NCBI GenBank assembly: GCA_902792635.1
Contig: CADBAG010000015.1
Coordinates: forward strand, 30,450-78,121
Source: an uncultured Prevotellaceae bacterium
GTDB lineage: Bacteria > Bacteroidota > Bacteroidia > Bacteroidales > Bacteroidaceae
Reading direction: 5' to 3'
Length of the DNA stretch: 47,672 nt
A model generated the notes under the pieces. It saw nothing but the letters and a program-made list of their open reading frames with translations, was not told the DNA's origin and searched no databases. Both the position numbers and the translations under genes were made by a program. Shown one piece after another: positions 25,033 to 34,001 of this stretch. How positions within the stretch are numbered: position 1 is the stretch's first letter; every line of letters starts with the position of its first letter.

Positions 25033-27120
25033 ATGAAACGTATAAGATATTTTATTTCTGGCCTGCTGTGCTTCTTCGCACTGTTTGCTGCCCAGAGCTG
25101 TTCAGATGATACGACAGGAGATGCCTATTACAGTTTCAAAGGCGAGATGCTGTCCGATTATCTGAACAACCGCCCGCAGTACAGCGAGTTCGCAGAGATC
25201 GTGAAGCGTGCAGGGCTGACCGACCTGCTGTCGGCTTATGGTCACTATACCTGCTTCCTGCCCTCCGATTCAGCTATCAATATCTATCTGAAGGAGAAGG
25301 GCAAGTCGAGCCTCGCCGATCTCTCTGATGCTGACTGCGACACGTTAGCACGTACGCATCTCGTGAACAATATGTATTCCACGATTGACATGAACGACGG
25401 TACGCTCAACACCGCCAACATGAACAACCGTTACATCCAGATCACGCATACGTTGGATGCCAACAACAACGCCGTCGTGGAGCTGAACCGTATGTCGCAG
25501 ATCATCTTCTCTGAGAAAGACGACTCTGTGGAGAACGGTATCGTGCAGCCTATCACGAAGGTGCTGGAGATGAAGAACTCTTCTGTTGCCGACATCATCG
25601 AGGCTAACCCGCGTATCTCTATCTTTGCCAAGGCACTGAAGCTTACGGGCTTACAGGATACCTTGTACAAGGTTAAAGATACCAGTTATGATCCTAAGAA
25701 GTATGGTTATTATTACTATACCTCTGACTTCTGGTATGAGGTCGCTTGCCCGCCGGCAGAGAAGAAATATGGCTTTACAGCCTTCGTTGAGCCCAACGAG
25801 GTCTATGCCAAGGCGTTCCAGAAGAATGGCATCACTATCAATAACAATGATACCATCCAGGCGCTTTATGACCTTGCAGTGAAACTCTATGACCCGGTGT
25901 ATGGCGACGATGCCGACTACAAGGCTGCCAAGGAGAACCCGAAGGACTATACCAATAGGTATAACCCGTTGAATATGTTCATCGCCTATCACATCCTCAC
26001 CCGTGATGTCATCGGCTGGAACAAACTGACGCCTCTTGAGATCACCGGTCGTTCATCGGAGGGTGACGGTGCTATCGGTATCAAGACCGATATCATGGAT
26101 CCTAACGACTGGTATGAGACGCTGCTGCCTCACACGATGATGAAGTTCCTTCAGGCTACGGTGCACCGTTCCAATGTCTCTTCTGCTGATCTCGGCCAGC
26201 GCTTCATCAACCGTCGCGTGGATGACGTGTTTGATATCCCCGGTGCCAAGGTCGAGCCGACCATTGAGAACAAATACACGCAGGATGGTCCTAACGGACG
26301 TTACTTCTATATCGATGATGTCATAGCCTTCGACTACGACACGCAGAACAAAGTCTTCAACGACCGTATCCGCATGGACTTCTCTACCGTCTGGCCGGAG
26401 ATCATGACGGAGAATATCCGTCTCAACGGTGACCCGAAGAAGGATGATGACAGTAACACTGCTGATGCTACCTTCAAGAACGGTAAGAACTATTACTTCC
26501 CACAGGGTTATCTTGACCACGTGAAATTCCGTGGCAGTGGCGGTTATCTCGTTTACCGTCGTCCTCACTGGAACTTCTGGTCTTACGAGGGTGATGAGTT
26601 CAACCTCAAGGGCGACTACGACTTCGAGTTCCGCCTTCCTCCCGTACCGTACGAAGGCGAGTGGGAGGTACGCCTCGGCTTCTGTGCCATCGCTGGCAAG
26701 CGTGGTGTGGCTCAGATCTATTTCGACGGCAAGCCGCAGGGTATTCCTATCGACATGAACGTCTATCTGAACGATGACGCTATCCTCGGTGCTAAGTTCA
26801 GTTCGAAGAAATGGGCAGCCATGACCGATGACGAGAAGGCTGATGATCAGAAGATGCTGAAGAACCTCGGCTACTACCGTGGTCCTTACGGTGGCTTCCA
26901 TACTTCTGGCTCGAGCATCAACGAGTTCGTGGACAATGTCCGCACCTACCGTCGTGTGCTCTGTACCGTTCACATCAATCCCAAGCAGGATCATTACCTC
27001 CGCATACGCTGCACCTCTAAGTCGGGTAACAACGGTGAGTTCATGATCGACTACCTGGAGCTCGTTCCTAAGAGTGTCTACGGTGTCACGGGCACTGGCA
27101 AGATGGAGACGGATCTGTAA
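25033..27120 (+). CDS. Fasciclin-domain lipoprotein with C-terminal beta-rich domain
   Basis: A 695-residue lipoprotein with signal peptide ending FAAQSC (Cys at residue 23). Two FAS1-like segments are visible: about 40-190 (YSEFAEIVKRAGL, then YTCFLPSDSAINIYL) and about 190-400 (ISIFAKALKLTGL, then FTAFVEPNEVYAKAF). The C-terminal part (about 410-690) is different: a beta-rich region with aromatic clusters such as YLVYRRPHWNFWSYEG and GEWEVRLGFCAIAGKRGVAQIYFDG, which reads like a ligand-binding sandwich. It lies in the position where SusE/SusF-type glycan-binding lipoproteins stand in classical loci, so I infer a surface glycan-binding or complex-organising role. No catalytic residues were recognised. 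Confidence 0.75.
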   Translation: MKRIRYFISGLLCFFALFAAQSCSDDTTGDAYYSFKGEMLSDYLNNRPQYSEFAEIVKRAGLTDLLSAYGHYTCFLPSDSAINIYLKEKGKSSLADLSDADCDTLARTHLVNNMYSTIDMNDGTLNTANMNNRYIQITHTLDANNNAVVELNRMSQIIFSEKDDSVENGIVQPITKVLEMKNSSVADIIEANPRISIFAKALKLTGLQDTLYKVKDTSYDPKKYGYYYYTSDFWYEVACPPAEKKYGFTAFVEPNEVYAKAFQKNGITINNNDTIQALYDLAVKLYDPVYGDDADYKAAKENPKDYTNRYNPLNMFIAYHILTRDVIGWNKLTPLEITGRSSEGDGAIGIKTDIMDPNDWYETLLPHTMMKFLQATVHRSNVSSADLGQRFINRRVDDVFDIPGAKVEPTIENKYTQDGPNGRYFYIDDVIAFDYDTQNKVFNDRIRMDFSTVWPEIMTENIRLNGDPKKDDDSNTADATFKNGKNYYFPQGYLDHVKFRGSGGYLVYRRPHWNFWSYEGDEFNLKGDYDFEFRLPPVPYEGEWEVRLGFCAIAGKRGVAQIYFDGKPQGIPIDMNVYLNDDAILGAKFSSKKWAAMTDDEKADDQKMLKNLGYYRGPYGGFHTSGSSINEFVDNVRTYRRVLCTVHINPKQDHYLRIRCTSKSGNNGEFMIDYLELVPKSVYGVTGTGKMETDL

Positions 27121-27152
27121 AACAGTAGTTAAACAAAGAACAGAATATTCTT

Positions 27153-28892
27153 ATGAGTAAAAGAAATTATATATTCAAGGCTCTTCTCTTAGTAGCTGTT
27201 CCATTCGCGGGGCTTGCTTTCTCGGCTTGTTCCGACGAGTGGGATGACCACTACAACCCTGATGAAAGTCAGATCAGCGGTGAGAGCCTCTGGCAGGCAA
27301 TAGAAGGCAATCCGGAGCTGAGCAACTTTGCTAACGTTGTCAAGGCGACGGGCTATGACAAGGCCTTAGGTGGATCTCAGTCTTTCAGTGTCTTTGCTCC
27401 TGTCAACGACGACTTCACGGCAGAGCAGGCACAGAAGCTCATCGACACCTATCAGAAAGAGAAGAGCGCTGGTACGCGCAACAATGACAATTCCACGATC
27501 AAGGAATTCATTCAGAACCATATCGCGCTCTACAACCATTCGGTGTCTACGGAGAGCACGGACTCTCTGACGATGATGAACGGGAAGTATCAGGTACTGT
27601 CCTCTAATTCTTTCGCAGGTCATAACCTTCTGTCGAAGAACCAGGCTTATGCCAATGGTATCCTTTACACGATCGATGGTGAGGCGTCTTATCTGCCTAA
27701 TGTCTTCGAGTATCTCAACAAGGATGCCGAGCTCGACTCTGTGGCTAAATTCTTATACTCTTATAATAAGTATGAGTTTGACGCTTCCAAGAGTGTTGCC
27801 GGCGGCATCGTCGATGGTAAGACCGTGTATCTCGATTCTGTCGTCGAACTGCAGAATGATGAGCTTCACCGTTATATCGGTCAGCTCGACTCTGAGGACT
27901 CTGCCTACTGGGTGGTGGCTCCGACCAATGAGGTCTGGAACAAGTATGTGCCACAGTTTGAGAAGTACTTCACCTATGACAAGACCATTTCGAAGCATGA
28001 GGCCGACTCTCTGACGTGGGCCAATGCGCGTTTTGCCTTGCTCAGAGGCGTGGCTTTCAGCCGCACCCTGAACACTGATGCTTCTATCCGTGACTCAGCG
28101 ATGTCTACGTTGGCTGTGGGCTACGATGCCCGTTATTTTTTCTATGGGTCATACAAAGCTCACTACTATCAGTATAATAAACCTTTTGAGGCCGGTGGCG
28201 TGTTCAATGGCACGACAAATGTGACATGCAGTAACGGTCAGGTTATGAAGGCTAATCATTGGAATATCAAGCCGACGGAAACGTTCCTGCAGACACAGTA
28301 TCTCCAGGGTGAAGACGGTGACCGCATAGACTCTGTGGACAAGGCAACGACCAACTATCCTTTGACGATCCGCAGAGTGCTGTCTTCCAATCCTTACTGG
28401 AAATATGTCAAGGATAGCAAGTATGCCGAGATCACACCGACCGGCTCTCAGAATGTCAAGGCTTATTTCAGTCTGCCGAACCTCTTGTCGAATGTAGGCT
28501 ATGATATCTATGTCGTTACCGTTCCTGCGCTTGCCGGTGACACGCTGGCCTCCGACTTTGAGCGTCGCCCCACAAAGTTCCGTGTCTATCTCCGCCATCA
28601 GAAAGAGGATGGTACGATGTCGGATGTGGAGAGTAACTGGACCCTCTTAGATGGTAAGGACAACAACTCATCGCTGAGCCAGGCTGTATGGACGACAACA
28701 GCCGACAAGGTGAATGTATTTAAGATTGCAGACAACATCACAGTACCCTACACCACGTATGGCACGGGAAAGGCACCTAAGGTAGAGCTCGTCTTCCAGA
28801 CGACGCCGCTCAACTCTGAGGTGAACCGCAGAAAGACGTTCAACCGTATCCTGCGCATCGATGAGATCGTTGTTGTGCCTCATGAAAACTAA
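27153..28892 (+). CDS. Fasciclin-domain lipoprotein with C-terminal beta-rich domain, second
   Basis: A 579-residue lipoprotein; the signal peptide ends LAFSAC (Cys at about residue 25), followed by acidic SDEWDD, consistent with surface export. It has a FAS1-like domain at about 45-185 (LSNFANVVKATGYDKAL, then FSVFAPVNDDFT) and a second, less regular one at about 185-400 (AYWVVAPTNEVWNKYVPQF). The C-terminal part (about 420-579) is beta-rich and ends RILRIDEIVVVPHEN. It lies 32 bp after the previous fasciclin gene and 12 bp before susC2. Its composition parallels that of its neighbour, so the two may be anciently duplicated parts of one surface complex, one per SusC/D pair. Function is inferred only from context. 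Confidence 0.75.
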   Translation: MSKRNYIFKALLLVAVPFAGLAFSACSDEWDDHYNPDESQISGESLWQAIEGNPELSNFANVVKATGYDKALGGSQSFSVFAPVNDDFTAEQAQKLIDTYQKEKSAGTRNNDNSTIKEFIQNHIALYNHSVSTESTDSLTMMNGKYQVLSSNSFAGHNLLSKNQAYANGILYTIDGEASYLPNVFEYLNKDAELDSVAKFLYSYNKYEFDASKSVAGGIVDGKTVYLDSVVELQNDELHRYIGQLDSEDSAYWVVAPTNEVWNKYVPQFEKYFTYDKTISKHEADSLTWANARFALLRGVAFSRTLNTDASIRDSAMSTLAVGYDARYFFYGSYKAHYYQYNKPFEAGGVFNGTTNVTCSNGQVMKANHWNIKPTETFLQTQYLQGEDGDRIDSVDKATTNYPLTIRRVLSSNPYWKYVKDSKYAEITPTGSQNVKAYFSLPNLLSNVGYDIYVVTVPALAGDTLASDFERRPTKFRVYLRHQKEDGTMSDVESNWTLLDGKDNNSSLSQAVWTTTADKVNVFKIADNITVPYTTYGTGKAPKVELVFQTTPLNSEVNRRKTFNRILRIDEIVVVPHEN

Positions 28893-28899
28893 TCATTCA

Positions 28900-28917
28900 A
28901 TTATATGAATTATATGA
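28900..28917 (+). repeat. 9-bp tandem duplication at the susC2 start
   Basis: ATTATATGA occurs twice in tandem (28900-28908, 28909-28917). Each copy holds an ATG, and the two ATGs (28905, 28914) are in frame, giving alternative starts MNYMK and MK for susC2. Confidence 0.85.
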
Positions 28918-31900
28918 AAATGATGAAATCAATCCACCATATACATAAGCACAGAACGCCTGCCTTGGGTGGTCTTCTCTGCTTGATGCTGGTTTTTCCG
29001 GCCAGTACCTATGCTCAGTCTGAGGATGAGGACGATGCCCAGCCGAAGAAAGAGGAACAGGTAAAGAAAAAGGAATATAAGACCCGGCACATCGTGGGCC
29101 GTGTGCTCGATGCTGCTTCCAAGAAGCCTCTCTCGGGCGCCATCGTGTCGGCAGAAGGTGTCGGCGGTTACAGCACGTTGACGAAGGATGACGGTACGTT
29201 CGCATTGGATGTCCCAACCTTTGCCTCCGCTTTGTCCGTGACGGCTCCTTCCTACAATGCCGTGATGAAAGGCCTTGTCCTGAACGAGAAGCAAGGTGAT
29301 GTGCTGATGGCTGCGTCGGCTTTCTCACCGATGTACAGCAAGGGGTTGAATGAGAAAGAGATAGAGACAGCCTCTGACTTTCAGTATTCGAGTGCACTGA
29401 ACATCAAAGAGGAGGTGCAGAAACAGCTCGGCGCCTTTGCCTATACGACAGAGCGCAGTGGACAGCCGGGCATCGGTGCCAACATCTTTGTGCAGGGTCT
29501 TAACTCGCTGAACGTCAACGCGCAGCCGCTCATCGTCGTCGATGGAGTCATCTATGACCAGCAGTATAACAGAACGCTGATCCACAGTGGTTTCTATAAC
29601 GATATCCTCACGGCTATCAACCCTGCAGATATTGAGAAGGTAGATGTCATCCGCAATGGTACGGCTCTGTATGGATCGAAAGGTGCCAACGGTGTCATCG
29701 TCATCACGACGAAGCGTGCTACGTCGATGGCTACACGTATCACGGCCTCACTCTCTGCCGGCGTAACGATGGAGCCTAAGTTCATCGATATGATGGATGC
29801 CGAGCAGTATCGCAACTATGCTGCCGGACTCCTTGGTACGACGAGCACGAAGATCACCGACTTCAAGTTCCTCAACGAGGATCCCGATTATTATTACTAC
29901 AATCAGTATCACAACAATACGGATTGGAAAGACCGGGTCTATCGCACAGCTATGACGCAGAACTACGGCATCAACATTCAAGGTGGTGATGATGTGGCAA
30001 GCTATAACCTCTCCGTAGGCTATACCAACGCTCAGAGCACGTTGAAGTATAACGATATGAGCCGTCTGAATATCCGGTTCAACACCGATATTAATATTAT
30101 CAAGCAGCTCTCCGTACGTTTCGACGCCTCTTTCTCCAACCATACGCGCAATATCCGCGATGATGGTGCTCCTTCGAGCTATACCGAGGGCACACCGACC
30201 TCTCCCGCTTTCTTAGCTTATGTTAAGTCGCCGTTCCTCAGTCCGTTCTCTTACGGCCGTGGACAGCTCTCTCAGACAAAGCTCGACATCGATGAGGAGT
30301 CGTACCTCTCGGAGGCTCTCGCCGACTATTCCGACTACAACTGGAGACTCGCCAACCCGTGGGCACTGAACGAGTATGCTGACGGTGAGAACAAGAACCG
30401 TTTCGAGAACTCCATGCTGAACCTCACGGTCACGCCGACCTGGAAGATTCTGCCGAACCTCTCTGTCAGTGAGCACTTCAGCTATAATCTGGTCAATACC
30501 AATGAGAAGTATTACATTCCTATCAATGGTGTGCCTTCTTATTATGTGTCAACCGTCAACGCTTACCGTACGAACGAGGTCCGCTCACTGTTCTCCAAGC
30601 AGAACTCGGTGATGTTCGACACTCGTGTCGACTGGAACCAGCGTTGGGATGCCCATGCATTAGAGCTCTTCGGTGGTGCCCGCGTGCTCTTTGAGAACTA
30701 CACGCTCAACAATCAGCTCGGTTACAACACGGGCTCGGACAAGACTCCGTTCATGAGCTCGAGCCTTCTGAATGCCTCCTCCTCAGGTACCAACGACAAT
30801 TGGAAAGATATTGCTTGGTATGCGCAGGCTAACTACAACTATCTTGGCAGATATTTCCTCCAGGCCAACCTCACGGCTGAGAGCAGTTCACGTTTCGGTA
30901 AGGAAGCTGATGGCGGCCTCCATGTAGCCGGTGTCACCTGGGGTATCTTCCCCTCGGCTCAGGCTTCCTGGGTTCTCACCAATGAGCCTTGGCTTGCCGG
31001 TAAGAATTGGCTCAACTACTTGAAGCTCACGGCTGGCTACGATGTCTCGGGTAATGACGATATCGACTATTATGCTGCCCGTTCCTACCTGACCTCCAAG
31101 CTCTATCTGAATGCTGTCTCCGGTCTTTCTCTGAAGGGCATCGGCAACACGAAGATCAAATGGGAGACAACATCCCGCTTCAATGTAGGTTTCAACACAC
31201 GTCTGTTCAACAACCTTCTGTCGCTTGATGCACGTTTCTACAAGAGCTGGACGAACAACCTGCTCGCCATGCAGAGCATCGGATATCTGTCTGGTCTCAG
31301 TGACCAGTGGTCCAATGGTGGCAAGCTCGAGAACACGGGCTTCGATGTCGCTGCCGTCGTTAAGGTACTTGACCTCAAAGACTGGAAGTGGGAGCTTGGT
31401 GCCAGTGCAGGTCATTACAAGAATAAGATCACGGAACTTCCCGACGGACAGACCTATCTTGATACCAATTATTACGGTGCCGATATCCGTTCTGCTGTCG
31501 GTCAGGCTGCCAACCTGTTCTACGGTTATCAGACCAAGGGCGTCTTCTCTACTTCCGAGGAAGCTAAAGAGGCTGGACTCTATGTCCTCGATGACAACGG
31601 TATCACCAAGAACTACTTTGGTGCCGGTGACATGATCTTCGTCGATCAGAATGGTGACCATCGTATCGATGAGAATGACCGTGTTGTCATTGGTGATCCT
31701 AATCCGGATCTCTACGGTAACATCTTCACATCCGTCTCTTACAAAGGTTTCAACTTGGATGTCCGCTTCAACTATAGCTTAGGCAACGATGTCTACAACT
31801 ATCAGCGCTCACAGCTTGAGGGCGGCAGCCGCTTCATGAACCAGACGACCAACCTCCTCGCACGTTGGCAGGTCGAAGGTCAGAACACGGACGTGCCTAA

Positions 31901-32192
31901 GGCGACCTTCCAGGATCCTATGGGCAACAGCCGCTTCTCTGACAGATGGATCGAGGACGGTTCTTATCTCCGTCTGAAGACCGTGACCCTGAGCTATAAC
32001 CTCCCGATGAACAGCACGTTCATCCAGGGCCTGCAGTTCTGGATCCAAGGCAACAACCTGTTGACCTTCTCTAAGTATCTGGGTTCTGATCCCGAGTTTT
32101 CTTCAACGTCATCCGTCATCGGACAGGGTGTCGACCTTGGCCTTATCAGCCAGAGCCGCTCTATCGTTGCCGGTGTAAAGATAAACCTCTAA
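28905..32192 (+). CDS. SusC-like TonB-dependent outer-membrane transporter 2
   Basis: A 1095-residue TonB-dependent transporter. The signal peptide ends at about residue 37 (ASTYAQ). An unusual charged stretch rich in D/E then K follows (SEDEDDAQPKKEEQVKKKEY), before the carboxypeptidase-regulatory-like domain (HIVGRVLDAASKKPLSGAIV, about 63-130). Plug signatures include NIFVQGLNSLN, QPLIVVDGVIYD and LYGSKGANGVIVITTKRA. The barrel ends with IVAGVKINL. It differs clearly from SusC1 and pairs with the SusD gene 13 bp downstream. Two in-frame ATGs nine bases apart could start translation; I give the first. Two different transporters in one operon suggest import of two product classes, or the same products at different sizes. 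Confidence 0.94.
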   Translation: MNYMKMMKSIHHIHKHRTPALGGLLCLMLVFPASTYAQSEDEDDAQPKKEEQVKKKEYKTRHIVGRVLDAASKKPLSGAIVSAEGVGGYSTLTKDDGTFALDVPTFASALSVTAPSYNAVMKGLVLNEKQGDVLMAASAFSPMYSKGLNEKEIETASDFQYSSALNIKEEVQKQLGAFAYTTERSGQPGIGANIFVQGLNSLNVNAQPLIVVDGVIYDQQYNRTLIHSGFYNDILTAINPADIEKVDVIRNGTALYGSKGANGVIVITTKRATSMATRITASLSAGVTMEPKFIDMMDAEQYRNYAAGLLGTTSTKITDFKFLNEDPDYYYYNQYHNNTDWKDRVYRTAMTQNYGINIQGGDDVASYNLSVGYTNAQSTLKYNDMSRLNIRFNTDINIIKQLSVRFDASFSNHTRNIRDDGAPSSYTEGTPTSPAFLAYVKSPFLSPFSYGRGQLSQTKLDIDEESYLSEALADYSDYNWRLANPWALNEYADGENKNRFENSMLNLTVTPTWKILPNLSVSEHFSYNLVNTNEKYYIPINGVPSYYVSTVNAYRTNEVRSLFSKQNSVMFDTRVDWNQRWDAHALELFGGARVLFENYTLNNQLGYNTGSDKTPFMSSSLLNASSSGTNDNWKDIAWYAQANYNYLGRYFLQANLTAESSSRFGKEADGGLHVAGVTWGIFPSAQASWVLTNEPWLAGKNWLNYLKLTAGYDVSGNDDIDYYAARSYLTSKLYLNAVSGLSLKGIGNTKIKWETTSRFNVGFNTRLFNNLLSLDARFYKSWTNNLLAMQSIGYLSGLSDQWSNGGKLENTGFDVAAVVKVLDLKDWKWELGASAGHYKNKITELPDGQTYLDTNYYGADIRSAVGQAANLFYGYQTKGVFSTSEEAKEAGLYVLDDNGITKNYFGAGDMIFVDQNGDHRIDENDRVVIGDPNPDLYGNIFTSVSYKGFNLDVRFNYSLGNDVYNYQRSQLEGGSRFMNQTTNLLARWQVEGQNTDVPKATFQDPMGNSRFSDRWIEDGSYLRLKTVTLSYNLPMNSTFIQGLQFWIQGNNLLTFSKYLGSDPEFSSTSSVIGQGVDLGLISQSRSIVAGVKINL

Positions 32193-32205
32193 TAGCATTG
32201 AACAA

Positions 32206-33981
32206 ATGCGTAGAAAGCGAATAAATATGAAAGCAAAACATATTATATACGTCATTCTTGGAATCCTGACTTTGGGCATGTCTTCCTGCAGCGACTTCTT
32301 CGACCAGGATTCAGACCATGTCACATTTGCCGATGACAAGAACATCAATGAGCCCGGAGATACCATCTATTCTCTGACGGGTATCCTGCAGCAGCTCCAG
32401 GCTCTCGGCGACCGTACTGTCCTCTTAGGCGAGGCCCGTGGCGACCTGGTGTCAGTAACGAATGCAGCCTCCAGCGACCTGCGTGACTTGGCTAACTTCA
32501 ATGTCGGTGATGACAATAAGTATAACAGTCCGAGAGACTATTATGCCGTCATCAACAACTGTAACTTCTATATCGCCAAGTGTGATACAGCCGTGAAGGA
32601 CAGTCGTAACAACTACATCTTCATGAAAGAGTATGCTGCTGTGAAGGCTATCCGTGCGTGGACCTATCTCCAGTTGGCTATCAACTATGGGCACGTACCC
32701 TTCGTCACAGAGCCTATCCTGACCAAGGAGCAGTCGGATGCCACCTATCCTACACAGGATATTCAGGGTATCTGCGAGTACTTCCTCAAGGATCTCGCTC
32801 CTTTGGCTAACGTGGCCCGTCCTGGACTCGGCACAATCGGTTCTTACGACTCCCGCTTCCTCTATTTCCCTATAAACATCGTTATGGGAGATCTGAACCT
32901 CTGGAGCGGCCATTATGCTGATGCTGCACTGTGCTATTATCGTTACATCACAACGGCCAACGGCAACAACTCCTATTTCCCCATAGGTGTCGATATGGTG
33001 CAGTGGACCAACTCCAATTGGACAAGTGTGTCCGCTTTCGGGGAGATCAGATCTGTGAGCGAGACGTGGAGCTCAGGCCGTGAGCTGATCACGATGATCC
33101 CCGGCGATTCTCTGCCCTCACAGGGTAACTACTCGCAGTTGCGTAACATTTTCAACAGTTCAGAGACAAACAACTATGAGGTCAGCCTTACACCTTCTAA
33201 ATCTCTGATTGATCTCTCCAACTCGCAGAGCAATAACATCCTGACATCTGAAGGCGACGTCATCTATACTCCTTCTGGGTTGAGTGAGAACCGGTCGGGT
33301 GACCTCCGATTAAATATGGTGTGGAGTTCTCAGAACAATCTGCGGGTAGGCTCCAAGCGTGTCGATTATCAGCACATCTCGAAGTTTAGCTCGCGTAACA
33401 TCCATATCTACCGCAAGGCAATGGTCTATCTCCGTCTGGCAGAGGCCCTGAACCGTGCCGGCTATCCTCACTTCGCTTACCAGATCCTGGCGCGCGGCGT
33501 GAACAACAGCGTAATCTCCGAGTATGTCCTGCCTTATTGTAAGACAGCATCGGACAGCGCTTTCGTAGAGCAGTTCAACTTCCCGAACACGGCTACTACG
33601 GGGTACCTTGTCTTTGACATACGTAATACTGATTCTCCTGTCAACACCATTGGTATCCATTCTCGTGGCTCCGGTTGGGCTTGCTATGACAAGAACTATC
33701 AGATGCCAGACGACTCGACACTCACGGACGAGACGGCTCGTAAGAACTATCAGATTGAGAAGGTCGAGGATATGATCGTCGATGAGAATGCCTTGGAGTG
33801 CTGCTTCGAAGGCACACGCTACTATGATTTGCTGCGCGTCGCCCTGCGTCGTAACGATCCGACCTATATCGCCAAGAAGTTGAAGAACCGCAATGGCTCA
33901 GGCAATGACAGTGGCATCACGAAGTCGCTCTCCGACTGGAAAGACTTCTTCCTCTCCTGGAAAGGTAAGATAGGATATTAA
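32206..33981 (+). CDS. SusD-like surface glycan-binding lipoprotein 2
   Basis: A 591-residue SusD/RagB lipoprotein and partner of SusC2. The lipobox is GMSSC, followed by SDFFDQDSDHVTFADDKN. The family's central helices are visible (YAAVKAIRAWTYLQLAINYGHVPFVTEPI), as is the C-terminal ENALECCFEGTRYYDLLRVALRR signature. An alternative start at 32227 (MKAKHIIYVILG) would give a shorter, more normal signal peptide and may be the true start; the ATG at 32206 lies 13 bp after the susC2 stop. It ends with FFLSWKGKIGY. The N-terminal region differs from SusD1, so the two probably bind different ligands. Confidence 0.93.
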   Translation: MRRKRINMKAKHIIYVILGILTLGMSSCSDFFDQDSDHVTFADDKNINEPGDTIYSLTGILQQLQALGDRTVLLGEARGDLVSVTNAASSDLRDLANFNVGDDNKYNSPRDYYAVINNCNFYIAKCDTAVKDSRNNYIFMKEYAAVKAIRAWTYLQLAINYGHVPFVTEPILTKEQSDATYPTQDIQGICEYFLKDLAPLANVARPGLGTIGSYDSRFLYFPINIVMGDLNLWSGHYADAALCYYRYITTANGNNSYFPIGVDMVQWTNSNWTSVSAFGEIRSVSETWSSGRELITMIPGDSLPSQGNYSQLRNIFNSSETNNYEVSLTPSKSLIDLSNSQSNNILTSEGDVIYTPSGLSENRSGDLRLNMVWSSQNNLRVGSKRVDYQHISKFSSRNIHIYRKAMVYLRLAEALNRAGYPHFAYQILARGVNNSVISEYVLPYCKTASDSAFVEQFNFPNTATTGYLVFDIRNTDSPVNTIGIHSRGSGWACYDKNYQMPDDSTLTDETARKNYQIEKVEDMIVDENALECCFEGTRYYDLLRVALRRNDPTYIAKKLKNRNGSGNDSGITKSLSDWKDFFLSWKGKIGY

Positions 33982-34001
33982 TTTTAGGTTCGATTTATTT
34001 T

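Noticed and set aside
32206-32227. Certain choice of the first ATG for susD2
   Set aside because: The ATG at 32227 gives a more typical lipoprotein signal peptide; both remain possible, and the upstream one is given only as the outer limit.
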